From assembly GCA_035565975.1 (NCBI GenBank), contig DATMRT010000034.1, forward strand, positions 1 through 7,912: DNA of 7,912 nucleotides, read 5' to 3'. Source of the DNA: Ga0077530 sp035565975. GTDB lineage: Bacteria; Pseudomonadota; Alphaproteobacteria; Rhizobiales; Hyphomicrobiaceae. Shown in pieces: positions 1-6,162 of the stretch. The translations under genes and the position numbers were made by a program. The notes beneath the pieces were generated by a model. It ran no database searches, was not told the DNA's origin, and saw nothing but the letters and a program-made list of their open reading frames with translations. Position 1 is the stretch's first letter. Every line of letters starts with the position of its first letter.

Positions 1-763
1 CGTGCCGAAACATGGTGACCTTGTCGAGCGCCTCGGCGATCTCGCGCTCCGCCTGACGAAATGCGTCCACCGCGCGATCGAGACGGCGCGTACGCATCTG
101 AAGGCTGCAGCGCGGGGCTTGCCGCGCCTCGAAGACCTGCTCGCGCTGCCGCGCCAGCGCTTCGATTCCATCGAGCGTCGCCTCGCGCGCGCGCTCGACG
201 CCAATACGCAGGCTCATGGGAAACGGCTCGCGCGCATCGAGGCGCGTTTCCAACCGCGGCTCGTGGCCCAACTTCTTCAGCGCGACCGCCAACGCCTCGA
301 TCGCGCCCAGCGCGCGGGCCTGACGGCTCTCGCACGGCGCACATCCACGGCGCGCACGCGCTTCGAGCGATTTGCCGCGCGCCATACGCCGCATGCGATC
401 CATCATCGCGTCGGCCGCCTCGGCGAGCGCATGGTCGATGTCTCGCGGCGTCTCAGCCAGGCATTCGCGGGCCGTCTCATGCTCGAACGGCGCGCGCTCG
501 ATGCGCACGCGCAAGTACTGGCCTCACTCAGCTATCAGAGCGTTCTGAGGCGCGGTTTTGCTGTCGTGCGCGATGCCGACGGGCGGGCGGTGCGTTCGGC
601 GGGCAGTCTCGCCGTTGACGCGCGCATCGGCATCGAGCTGGCAGACGGTCGTGCGGGCGCACGCGTTACGTCGATCGAGACGTCCGACGACAGACCGCCC
701 GAACCGCCGAAGCCTCGCACACCGAAACGCAGCGGCCCCGACGGCCAGGGCTCGCTTTTCTAA
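1..763 (+). CDS. xseA: Exodeoxyribonuclease VII large subunit, C-terminal part (5' end outside window)
   Basis: This is the C-terminal portion (about 253 residues) of the large subunit of exonuclease VII, a cytoplasmic nuclease that degrades single-stranded DNA to oligonucleotides and works with the small subunit XseB. The frame is open to the left edge. The GTG at position 2 is almost certainly an internal valine (family context ...AVP), not a start. Visible residues 1-175 are Arg/Ala/Leu-rich with heptad-like spacing, as expected for the long helical coiled-coil region of XseA. Residues 176-225 match the conserved C-terminal block, with SYQSVLRRGFAVVRDADGR followed by a short beta-rich stretch ending in GARV. 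The protein closes with a Pro/Lys/Arg-rich linker and the tail GQGSLF, common in alphaproteobacterial XseA as I recall it. The catalytic N-terminal OB-fold part is not in the window. The gene is convergent with the downstream transporter, and a hairpin-rich element begins within 10 bp of its TAA. Confidence 0.9.
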   Translation, partial: VPKHGDLVERLGDLALRLTKCVHRAIETARTHLKAAARGLPRLEDLLALPRQRFDSIERRLARALDANTQAHGKRLARIEARFQPRLVAQLLQRDRQRLDRAQRAGLTALARRTSTARTRFERFAARHTPHAIHHRVGRLGERMVDVSRRLSQAFAGRLMLERRALDAHAQVLASLSYQSVLRRGFAVVRDADGRAVRSAGSLAVDARIGIELADGRAGARVTSIETSDDRPPEPPKPRTPKRSGPDGQGSLF

Positions 764-770
764 AGTCATA

Positions 771-898
771 AAAGACGGGGGCTCCGGGGGTGTCCCCCGG
801 GCGGGTTACAGGGCGGCAGCCCTGTTCGCGCCCGCGGCGCGATGGGGCTATGTCCCCGCGCCCTTTTGGGGGGCACCCTCCCAAACCCTCCCGTCTTT
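771..898. repeat. Hairpin-rich intergenic element bounded by a 9-bp inverted repeat
   Basis: A 128-bp GC-rich block fills the gap between two convergent genes. It is bounded by AAAGACGGG (771-779) and its exact reverse complement CCCGTCTTT (890-898). Inside are four successive stem-loops. The first is CCGGGGG/CCCCCGG with loop TGT (784-800). The second is ACAGGGC/GCCCTGT with loop GGCA (808-825). The third is a bulged stem pairing GGCGC (836-840) with GCGCC (858-862) and GGGG (844-847) with CCCC (854-857). The fourth is a weaker TTGGG/CCCAA stem (866-884). The whole could fold as a multibranched structure closed by the terminal repeat. This layout resembles non-coding interspersed palindromic repeats (REP or MITE class). 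It could also serve as a bidirectional terminator, though no long T-tract follows the hairpins. No coding frame within it is credible. Copy number elsewhere in the genome cannot be seen from this window. Confidence 0.6.
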
Positions 899-1841
899 AT
901 TTTGATTTTGCAGCGGGACCGTTCACGAGCCACAGGCCGATGATCACAACCGCCAAGCCGATGCCGAGATGGATGGTCAGCGGCTCGCCGAGCAGAATGA
1001 CGCCCGCAGCCACGCCGAATACCGGCGTGATCATCAGGAAGGCCATGACGCGCGAGGCCGGATAGCGCGTCATGAGCCAGAGACTCGTCGTGAAGGTGAT
1101 GAACGCCACGAACACGACCGTGTAGGCGAAGGCGCCGAGCACGAGCGGCGATGGATCGGTGATGCCGCGCTCGCCGAAGGCCAGCGAAATAAGCCAGAGA
1201 AGAATGCCGGAGATCAGGAGCTGCATGAAAATGACGCGCTCGGGCCGCTCGGCCGCAAGCCGCGTCGCGCGCACGGTGAGCGTGAGAAGGCCCCAGGAAA
1301 TACCGCCAGCAAGGCACAACAGGTCGCCGCTGAGCGAGCTTACGCCTTTCACCTCGCGCCCCGAGAGCACAATGATGACGCCAGCGAGCGCGGCGAGCAA
1401 ACCTGCCGTCTTCGAGAGAGTCAGGCGATCGCCAGGAATGAGGAAGTGCGCGCCGGCTGCCACGACGAACGGCGAGGTATAGAGGAAGATCACGGCGCGC
1501 GAGGCGGTCGTGCGATCGAGGCCTGGATAGAGAAAGGCGAACTCGGCCGTGAAGAAGAGCGCCGAGAGAACCATCGGCACCAGCACTGCGGGATTGAGCC
1601 GCAGCGAGATGCCGCGCACGGCGCAGAGGAGGCCGACGAGGCTTGCCGCGAGCAAAGAGCGCAGACCTGCCTGAAAGATCGGCGAGATCCCGGCATTCGC
1701 GACTTTCATCGCGACCTGCCCGATGCCGAGAAGAATGCACAACAGCGTCAGGATGCTGACCGCGAAGGCATCGAGGCGGTCGTGAGCAACCGCGATGGCC
1801 GCACGGCGCGTCGCCTCCGCGTCGCTCGTCTTCTCCTGCAT
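897..1841 (-). CDS. EamA/DMT-superfamily transporter (10-TM permease)
   Basis: This 314-residue integral inner-membrane protein fits the drug/metabolite transporter superfamily, which exports or exchanges small metabolites; the substrate cannot be predicted. After a charged N-terminus of about 25 residues, hydrophobic segments alternate with short basic loops through to residue 307. This fits ten helices in two EamA repeats, roughly residues 28-160 and 170-307. Typical family stretches include SALFFTAEFAFLYPGL and the final-repeat segment MITPVFGVAAGVILLGEP, the latter very characteristic of EamA proteins. The ATG start is preceded by GGAAG four bases upstream, and the next in-frame Met lies in the first helix, so this start is preferred. 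The gene lies 113 bp downstream of the patatin-like gene on the same strand; co-transcription is possible but not shown. Its TAA stop (897-899) overlaps the terminal inverted repeat of the adjacent element, so the last codons may have been altered by that element. Confidence 0.88.
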   Translation of the reverse strand: MQEKTSDAEATRRAAIAVAHDRLDAFAVSILTLLCILLGIGQVAMKVANAGISPIFQAGLRSLLAASLVGLLCAVRGISLRLNPAVLVPMVLSALFFTAEFAFLYPGLDRTTASRAVIFLYTSPFVVAAGAHFLIPGDRLTLSKTAGLLAALAGVIIVLSGREVKGVSSLSGDLLCLAGGISWGLLTLTVRATRLAAERPERVIFMQLLISGILLWLISLAFGERGITDPSPLVLGAFAYTVVFVAFITFTTSLWLMTRYPASRVMAFLMITPVFGVAAGVILLGEPLTIHLGIGLAVVIIGLWLVNGPAAKSK

Positions 1842-1954
1842 CGCGCTTCCGCCCGCCCGTTATTTGAGAGCTTCTTGGCTTGGGGAGGCGCACAAGACCA
1901 CGACCGGCGCTGCCAATCCAGCACCAATCGTGATGGGCCGTGCGAGACGTGTGA

Positions 1955-2914
1955 CTATGCCAGAGCGAGGTGACGCTGCGTCGCCGCTTCACGGGCGGCG
2001 ATCTCGCGGCGGATGTCCTCGGCCTCGCGCTGGGCGGCCGCCATGCCGCGCGAGATGAGCGCATCTGCCGCATGGAAGTCGAAAAGCCCGATGCCGGCGA
2101 GGCGCGGATTGATGATCGCGTCCGGCGGGTCGCCGGCGAGACGCGAGCGCGCGATGCGGTCCTGAACGATGTTGAAGGCGTCGACCATGACACTTGAAAT
2201 GCCTGGTCCGCTGTCTCCGCCACCGAAGAGCTGACGCTTGATCAGGTTGCGGGCGCCAAAGCCATTGGCGAGCGTCCGCGCTGGCGGCGGCTCGGGTGGC
2301 GGTGGTGGCGTGGGCTCCAGCAGGCCGCCGTCGAGTTCGGGGAACTGATTGCCGCGTCCGCAGGCGTCCGAGTTGAGATTGACGGCAATGACGTAGCGGG
2401 CGCCCAATGCGCGGCAGACCGAAGCCGGGACTGGGTTGCAGAGCGCACCATCCATCAGCCAGCGATTGTTGATCCGTACAGGCTTGAAGATACCCGGGAG
2501 CGCGTAGGAGGCGCGCATGGCCTCGACCAGCGGCCCGCGGGTGATCCAGGTCTCCTGGCCGGTGCCGAATTCCGTGGCAACTGCGGCGAAGCGCGACTGC
2601 ATGTCCTCGATCTGCAGGCTCTTGAGGTGCCCTTCGAGGCGCTCGACGACCCGCTGACCGGTGATCAGACCCGAGCCGGAGAGGTTGAAATCGAGATAGC
2701 CGAAGATCTTGCGCTTGGTGAGGTCGCGGGCGAACCCCTCGAGTTCATCGAGGCGGCCGGCAGCAAAACATCCCCCGACCACGGCTCCGATGGAGGTTCC
2801 GGCGATGATGTCCGGTACGACCCCGACCTGGGCGAGCGCCCTCAGGACACCGATGTGCGCCCAGCCGCGCGCTGCGCCGCCGCCAAGTGCAATCCCGACT
2901 TTACCACGTCCCAT
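1955..2914 (-). CDS. Patatin-like phospholipase (RssA-type)
   Basis: This 319-residue protein of the bacterial patatin/RssA family is a predicted serine lipid acyl hydrolase with a Ser-Asp dyad. The oxyanion-hole glycine block GGGAARG is at residues 11-17. The nucleophile elbow GTSIG is at 39-43, with Ser41 as the predicted nucleophile. The conserved block around ASYALPGIFKPV is at 135-146, and the catalytic DGA motif at 155-157 provides Asp155. All dyad elements are present, so the enzyme looks intact. No signal peptide is visible, suggesting a cytoplasmic or membrane-peripheral location. After the catalytic core comes an unusual proline-rich stretch (residues 201-213, TPPPPPEPPPAR), then a C-terminal helical region ending in an Arg/Glu/Ala-rich helix. 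The ATG is supported by GGGGAG six bases upstream, and the N-terminus MGRGKVGIALGGGAARG aligns with typical family starts. The gene is divergent from the GMC oxidoreductase and upstream of the EamA gene. Substrate is unknown. Confidence 0.92.
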   Translation of the reverse strand: MGRGKVGIALGGGAARGWAHIGVLRALAQVGVVPDIIAGTSIGAVVGGCFAAGRLDELEGFARDLTKRKIFGYLDFNLSGSGLITGQRVVERLEGHLKSLQIEDMQSRFAAVATEFGTGQETWITRGPLVEAMRASYALPGIFKPVRINNRWLMDGALCNPVPASVCRALGARYVIAVNLNSDACGRGNQFPELDGGLLEPTPPPPPEPPPARTLANGFGARNLIKRQLFGGGDSGPGISSVMVDAFNIVQDRIARSRLAGDPPDAIINPRLAGIGLFDFHAADALISRGMAAAQREAEDIRREIAAREAATQRHLALA

Positions 2915-2931
2915 ACTCGACTCCCCGGGCC

Positions 2932-2946
2932 GCCGCCGATGGCGGC
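2932..2946 (-). promoter_or_regulatory. Stem-loop just upstream of the patatin-gene ribosome binding site
   Basis: GCCGCC (2932-2937) and GGCGGC (2941-2946) are exact reverse complements separated by three bases. In the minus-strand transcript this hairpin would end five bases before the GGGGAG ribosome binding site (2921-2926). It could affect ribosome access, but a 6-bp GC stem can also arise by chance in DNA this GC-rich. Confidence 0.3.
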
Positions 2947-2988
2947 TGCCCCCGAGCCTCTACTCCAGGCTCCGGCCGTGCAAACCTC

Positions 2989-3019
2989 GTGCCGGGGAAA
3001 TTGGGTCCCCCCTCGGCAC
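2989..3019 (-). promoter_or_regulatory. Bulged stem-loop in the probable 5' leader of the patatin gene
   Basis: GTGCCG (2989-2994) pairs with CGGCAC (3014-3019), and inside it GGGA (2995-2998) pairs with TCCC (3006-3009). This leaves a seven-base loop and a four-base bulge. It lies between the candidate -10 at 3045-3050 and the patatin start codon, so it would sit in the transcript leader. It does not match a riboswitch class that I recognise. Confidence 0.3.
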
Positions 3020-3044
3020 CGGGCGTTTCCCGATCCAGAGAGTG

Positions 3045-3050
3045 AGTATA
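3045..3050 (-). promoter_or_regulatory. Candidate -10 hexamer for the patatin-like gene
   Basis: Read on the minus strand this is TATACT, close to the sigma-70 consensus TATAAT, in the most AT-rich patch of the divergent region. The match at the expected -35 distance is poor, so this is a weak call. It would give a leader of about 120 nt. Confidence 0.25.
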
Positions 3051-3287
3051 GGCGAGCCGTATTAAGGTTTACCTACGTGCCGCCGACCGCCTCCTTCCGC
3101 CTTGGGCAGCGGGCCGGGGGGCGGCCGGCACTTATCTCAACAACGCAGCAGAGGGGATTGTTCCGTCTCCGGCCTGCCGCCGCAGCACTCTGACCGCTCG
3201 ATCTTTGCGGCGTTCCGTGTACATTTCCGGGCAACGAGCGGCGGGCCAGATGCCGACGCCGGACACGGGTGAAGACAGGGAATTGAG

Positions 3288-4904
3288 ATGCCGGTTGGGA
3301 AGGACGAGGGGAGTTTCGACTATGTGATCGTGGGAGCGGGCTCCGCGGGTTGCGTGCTTGCCAATCGTCTGAGCGAGCAGGCCGGCACGACAGTGGCCCT
3401 GCTCGAAGCCGGCGGCAAGGATAGCAATCCCTGGATCCACATCCCGGGCGGCTATTTCCGCACGATGTACAATCCCGACATCACGTGGCAGTACGCCGCC
3501 GGCCCCGAGCCGCATCTCGGCGGGCGCTATGTACCGTGGCCGCGCGGGCGCGTGCTCGGCGGGTCGAGCGCGATCAACGGCCTTCTCTACGTACGCGGAC
3601 AGGCGCGCGACTACGACGTATGGCGGCAGCTCGGCAATGTAGGATGGGCCCACGAGGACGTGCTCCCATACTTCAAGAAGGCCGAAAACCAGCAGCGCGG
3701 TGAGAGCGACTTGCATGGCGTCGGCGGACCGCTGTCGGTCACCGACGTGCAAGTCGACAATCCGCTCTGCACGGCCTTCGTCTCTGCCTGCATCGAGGCT
3801 GGCATTCCCCCGACCGACGACTTCAACGGCGCATCCCAGGAAGGTGCCGGTTACTACCAGGCGACTATCCGCGACGGCCGGCGCGGCTCGACGGCCGTCA
3901 CCTATCTGAAGGATGCCGCAGGACGCCCCAACCTGCGCGTGATCACCCACGCCGAGGTCGAGGGCATCACGCTCGACGAGAAGCGCGCCTCGGGCGTGCG
4001 CTATTCGGTCGGCGGCGAGAAACGCTTCATCAAGGCGCGGCGTGAAGTCCTGCTCGCCGCCGGCGCCATTGGAAGCCCGCAAATTCTGGAGCTTTCGGGC
4101 ATCGGACAAGGCGAGGTCCTGAAGAAGGCCGGCGTCGACGTGCGCCACGAGCTCAAGGGCGTCGGCGAGAACCTGCAGGACCACTACCAGGTGCGTACCG
4201 TCTACGAGGTCACGCTGCCCTACAGCCTCAATGCCGTGTGGCACAGCCCGATGCTGCAGTTGAAGACGGGCCTCGAGTATGCCTTCAACCGCCGCGGCAT
4301 TCTCGCGACAGGGGCGGCCGTGGCCGGCGTCTTCGCAAAATCATCGCCCGAGCTCGATGAGCCCGACATCCAGTTTCACTTCATACCGTTCTCGGCCGAC
4401 GCGCCGGGCAAGGGCCTACATACTTATCCCGGGGTCTCCTCGACGATCTGTGTGCTCAGGCCCGAAAGCCGAGGACACCAGCACATCGTGTCTGCCGACC
4501 CCAGGGAGAAGCCATCCATCATCGCGAACTATCTTGCGGCTGAAAGCGACCGCCGCATCACGCTCGCGGGCCTCAAGCTCGCCCGCCGCATCTCCGAGCA
4601 GCCCTCGTTCAAACCGCTCATCCGCAACGAGACGATCCCGGGCCTCGGGTGCAAGAGCGACGAGGATTTCCTGCAGTTCGCCATGGAGCGCGGCACCACG
4701 GTCTTTCACCCGTGCGGCACCTGCAAGATGGGCAATGATCCCATGGCCGTGGTCGATGCGCGGCTGCGCGTGCACGGCATTGGCGGCCTTCGCGTGATCG
4801 ATGCCTCGATTATGCCGAACCTGGTCTCGGGCAATACGAATGCGCCGACGATCATGATCGCTGAGAAGGCCGCGGACATGATCAAAGTCGATGCGCGCGC
4901 CTGA
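3288..4904 (+). CDS. GMC-family FAD-dependent oxidoreductase (choline/alcohol dehydrogenase-like)
   Basis: This 538-residue full-length glucose-methanol-choline family flavoprotein is predicted to oxidise an alcohol with FAD, passing electrons to a quinone or another acceptor. The FAD-binding Rossmann motif GAGSAG is at residues 16-21, with the ribose-binding acid Glu40 in LLEAGG. GMC signature 1 (GRVLGGSSAINGLLYVRG) is at 87-104 and signature 2 (GAIGSPQILELSGIG) at 259-273. The C-terminal active site contains FHPCGTCKMG with His474 and GNTNAP with Asn518. The 44-residue His-Asn spacing equals that of the His466/Asn510 pair in choline oxidase. No signal peptide is evident. The ATG is supported by AGGGA six bases upstream. 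BetA (choline dehydrogenase) and AlkJ-type alcohol dehydrogenases share these features. No betaine aldehyde dehydrogenase (betB) or other glycine-betaine gene is adjacent, so I do not assign betA. The gene is convergent with nuoC, 36 bp away. Confidence 0.92.
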   Translation: MPVGKDEGSFDYVIVGAGSAGCVLANRLSEQAGTTVALLEAGGKDSNPWIHIPGGYFRTMYNPDITWQYAAGPEPHLGGRYVPWPRGRVLGGSSAINGLLYVRGQARDYDVWRQLGNVGWAHEDVLPYFKKAENQQRGESDLHGVGGPLSVTDVQVDNPLCTAFVSACIEAGIPPTDDFNGASQEGAGYYQATIRDGRRGSTAVTYLKDAAGRPNLRVITHAEVEGITLDEKRASGVRYSVGGEKRFIKARREVLLAAGAIGSPQILELSGIGQGEVLKKAGVDVRHELKGVGENLQDHYQVRTVYEVTLPYSLNAVWHSPMLQLKTGLEYAFNRRGILATGAAVAGVFAKSSPELDEPDIQFHFIPFSADAPGKGLHTYPGVSSTICVLRPESRGHQHIVSADPREKPSIIANYLAAESDRRITLAGLKLARRISEQPSFKPLIRNETIPGLGCKSDEDFLQFAMERGTTVFHPCGTCKMGNDPMAVVDARLRVHGIGGLRVIDASIMPNLVSGNTNAPTIMIAEKAADMIKVDARA

Positions 4905-4945
4905 GCCGGCGTGCACCAGCGTTCGGCGAGGCCGTAGAGCTCAGG
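4900..4945. terminator. Possible bidirectional hairpin between convergent GMC and nuoC genes
   Basis: CCTGAGC (4900-4906) and GCTCAGG (4939-4945) are exact reverse complements, and each contains the TGA stop codon of one gene. The stem can be extended by CGGC (4907-4910) pairing with GCCG (4931-4934), leaving a four-base bulge on one side. The loop is about 20 nt and no T-tract follows on either strand. Any terminator role would therefore be weak or factor-assisted. The pairing may be partly coincidental. Confidence 0.3.
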
Positions 4946-5588
4946 ACTTGGCCGGAGGAGGCGGGGGTGCCGCGGGCGGCGGCGCTGCCTTCTCGTCACC
5001 GGGAAGGACATACTCGACACCTTCCCAGGGGCTCTCGAAATCGAAGTTGCGGAACTCCTGCGTCAGCCGCACGCGATCGTAGACGACGCGCTTCAGCTCG
5101 TCGTCATAGCGCACCTCGACATAGCCCGTGAGGGGGAAGTCCTTGCGCAAGGGATAGCCTTCAAAGCCGTAGTCGGTGAGCAGGCGGCGCAGGTCCGGAT
5201 GGCCCGAGAAGGGCATGCCGTACATGTCGTAGGCTTCGCGCTCGTACCAGTTCGCAGCCGGAAACACGCTGATGACACTCGGCACGGGCGTCGTCTCGTC
5301 CGTCTCCAGCTTGACGCGGATCCGCTGGTTCTGGCGCACGGAAAGCAAGTGGTAAACGACGTCGAAGCGGCGCTCGCGCGCGGGATAATCGACGCCGCAG
5401 ATATCGATCAGTACCTCGAACTGACAGCGCCCGTTATCGCGCAGATACTTGAGCACGGGCACGATCTGTTCGCGCGGTACGACGAGCGTCAGCTCGCCGA
5501 AGGCAATCTGTGCATCAGCGAGCTTGTCCCCGAGACCGGCGGCAACATGCTCCTTGAGCTCGTCGAGGCTCTCAATAGGTGTCTGCAT
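4941..5588 (-). CDS. nuoC: NADH-quinone oxidoreductase subunit C (30-kDa subunit)
   Basis: This 215-residue subunit belongs to the peripheral arm of complex I, the NADH:quinone proton pump. It has no cofactor and helps join the N2-bearing NuoB to NuoD at the quinone site. The family signature ERExxDxxG is at residues 116-124 (EREAYDMYG), followed by HPDLRRLLTDYGFEGYPLRK at 130-149 and a DFPL motif. The C-terminal half matches mitochondrial ND9/NDUFS3-type proteins. The conserved part ends near LPGDEKA (195-201), after which come 14 residues made almost only of proline and alanine, ending AKS. The ATG at 5588 lies seven bases after the nuoB stop and has no strong ribosome binding site of its own, suggesting translational coupling. 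The frame is open further upstream inside nuoB, but that part reads as a shadow. nuoD, the usual next gene, is absent: the neighbour is a convergent GMC oxidoreductase. Confidence 0.96.
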   Translation of the reverse strand: MQTPIESLDELKEHVAAGLGDKLADAQIAFGELTLVVPREQIVPVLKYLRDNGRCQFEVLIDICGVDYPARERRFDVVYHLLSVRQNQRIRVKLETDETTPVPSVISVFPAANWYEREAYDMYGMPFSGHPDLRRLLTDYGFEGYPLRKDFPLTGYVEVRYDDELKRVVYDRVRLTQEFRNFDFESPWEGVEYVLPGDEKAAPPPAAPPPPPAKS

Positions 5589-5595
5589 GAGGATG

Positions 5596-6162
5596 CTACC
5601 GCTCGATGGTGCCGGTGCGCCGGATCTTCTTCTGCAGGAGCAGGATGCCATAGACGAGTGCTTCCGCCGTCGGCGGGCAACCGGGCACGTAGATGTCCAC
5701 CGGCACGATGCGGTCGCAGCCGCGGACAACGGCGTAGCTGTAATGATAATAGCCGCCGCCGTTGGCGCACGAGCCCATGGAAATGACGTAGCGCGGCTCC
5801 GGCATCTGGTCGTAGACCTTGCGGAGCGCCGGCGCCATCTTGTTGGTGAGCGTACCCGCGACAATCATCACGTCCGATTGGCGAGGCGAAGCGCGCGGCG
5901 CAAAGCCGAAGCGCTCGACATCGTAGCGCGGCATCGAGGCCTGCATCATCTCGACGGCACAGCAGGCAAGGCCGAATGTCATCCACATGAGCGAGCCGGT
6001 GCGCGCCCAGTTGATCAGGTCGTCGGTCGTCGTGACGAGAAAGCCCTTGTCGGCAAGCTCGTTCGAAAGCTCCGTGAAGCCGCGGTCGCCGGGCTTCACG
6101 AGCCCGCCGGCGCCCTCGCGCGGCTTGTCGAAGAGCGGAGCTGGCGGCGTGATCAATCCCAT
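5596..6162 (-). CDS. nuoB: NADH-quinone oxidoreductase subunit B (N2 iron-sulfur subunit)
   Basis: This 188-residue subunit carries cluster N2, the terminal [4Fe-4S] centre that passes electrons to quinone in complex I. All four cysteine ligands are visible: the tandem pair Cys67-Cys68 in GLACCAVEM, Cys132 in SMGSCANGGGYYH and Cys162 in YVPGCPPTAEAL. The GLACC, MGSCA and PGCPP blocks are hallmarks of the family. The frame extends upstream into nuoA, but the ATG at 6162 is preferred: a strong AAAGGAG ribosome binding site lies seven bases before it, and MGLITPP is a natural NuoB-like N-terminus. The gene overlaps the end of nuoA by 10 bp, and its stop lies seven bases before nuoC. This is classic tight operon packing that supports coupled translation of the three subunits. 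No disrupting mutation is seen. Confidence 0.97.
   Translation of the reverse strand: MGLITPPAPLFDKPREGAGGLVKPGDRGFTELSNELADKGFLVTTTDDLINWARTGSLMWMTFGLACCAVEMMQASMPRYDVERFGFAPRASPRQSDVMIVAGTLTNKMAPALRKVYDQMPEPRYVISMGSCANGGGYYHYSYAVVRGCDRIVPVDIYVPGCPPTAEALVYGILLLQKKIRRTGTIER

Larger units (their letters stand above)
2915..3287. other. Divergent intergenic region, 373 bp, non-coding
   Basis: This region lies between the start codons of the divergent patatin-like and GMC oxidoreductase genes and must hold the promoters for both. Frames that cross it are extensions of antisense shadows, so I see no small gene. The patatin-gene side holds two stem-loops and a TATACT-like hexamer, listed separately. 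On the GMC side, AGGGA (3277-3281) is a plausible ribosome binding site six bases before the ATG at 3288. CGCCGCA (about 3178-3184) has its reverse complement TGCGGCG about 20 bases downstream, which could be a weak hairpin. I could not assign a convincing -35/-10 pair for the GMC gene. A short AT-richer patch (3045-3075) stands out against the GC-rich surroundings. Confidence 0.6.

Noticed and set aside
1842..1954. Promoter for the EamA gene in the gap after the patatin gene
   Set aside because: A TTGGCA-like hexamer is present on the minus strand, but no acceptable -10 follows at the right distance.
969..1973. Plus-strand open frame of 334 codons opposite the EamA transporter
   Set aside because: Its extreme Glu/Arg/His composition is what the reverse of a hydrophobic membrane gene produces; no ribosome binding site or domain was seen.
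766..2223. Minus-strand open frame of 485 codons across the EamA and patatin genes
   Set aside because: It runs through two better-supported genes and the hairpin element in another frame, with Arg/Ser/His-rich content and no domain.
3132..4244. Long minus-strand open frame (370 codons) opposite the GMC oxidoreductase
   Set aside because: It is antisense to a gene with all family motifs in the right places; long antisense frames are expected in GC-rich DNA, and its protein shows no recognisable domain.
3288..4904. Naming the GMC oxidoreductase betA (choline dehydrogenase)
   Set aside because: The GMC motifs do not fix the substrate, and no betB, betI or choline transporter gene is adjacent.
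5589..5864. Upstream in-frame extension of nuoC into nuoB
   Set aside because: The extension is an Arg/Ser-rich shadow of nuoB; the ATG at 5588 gives the normal NuoC N-terminus and spacing.
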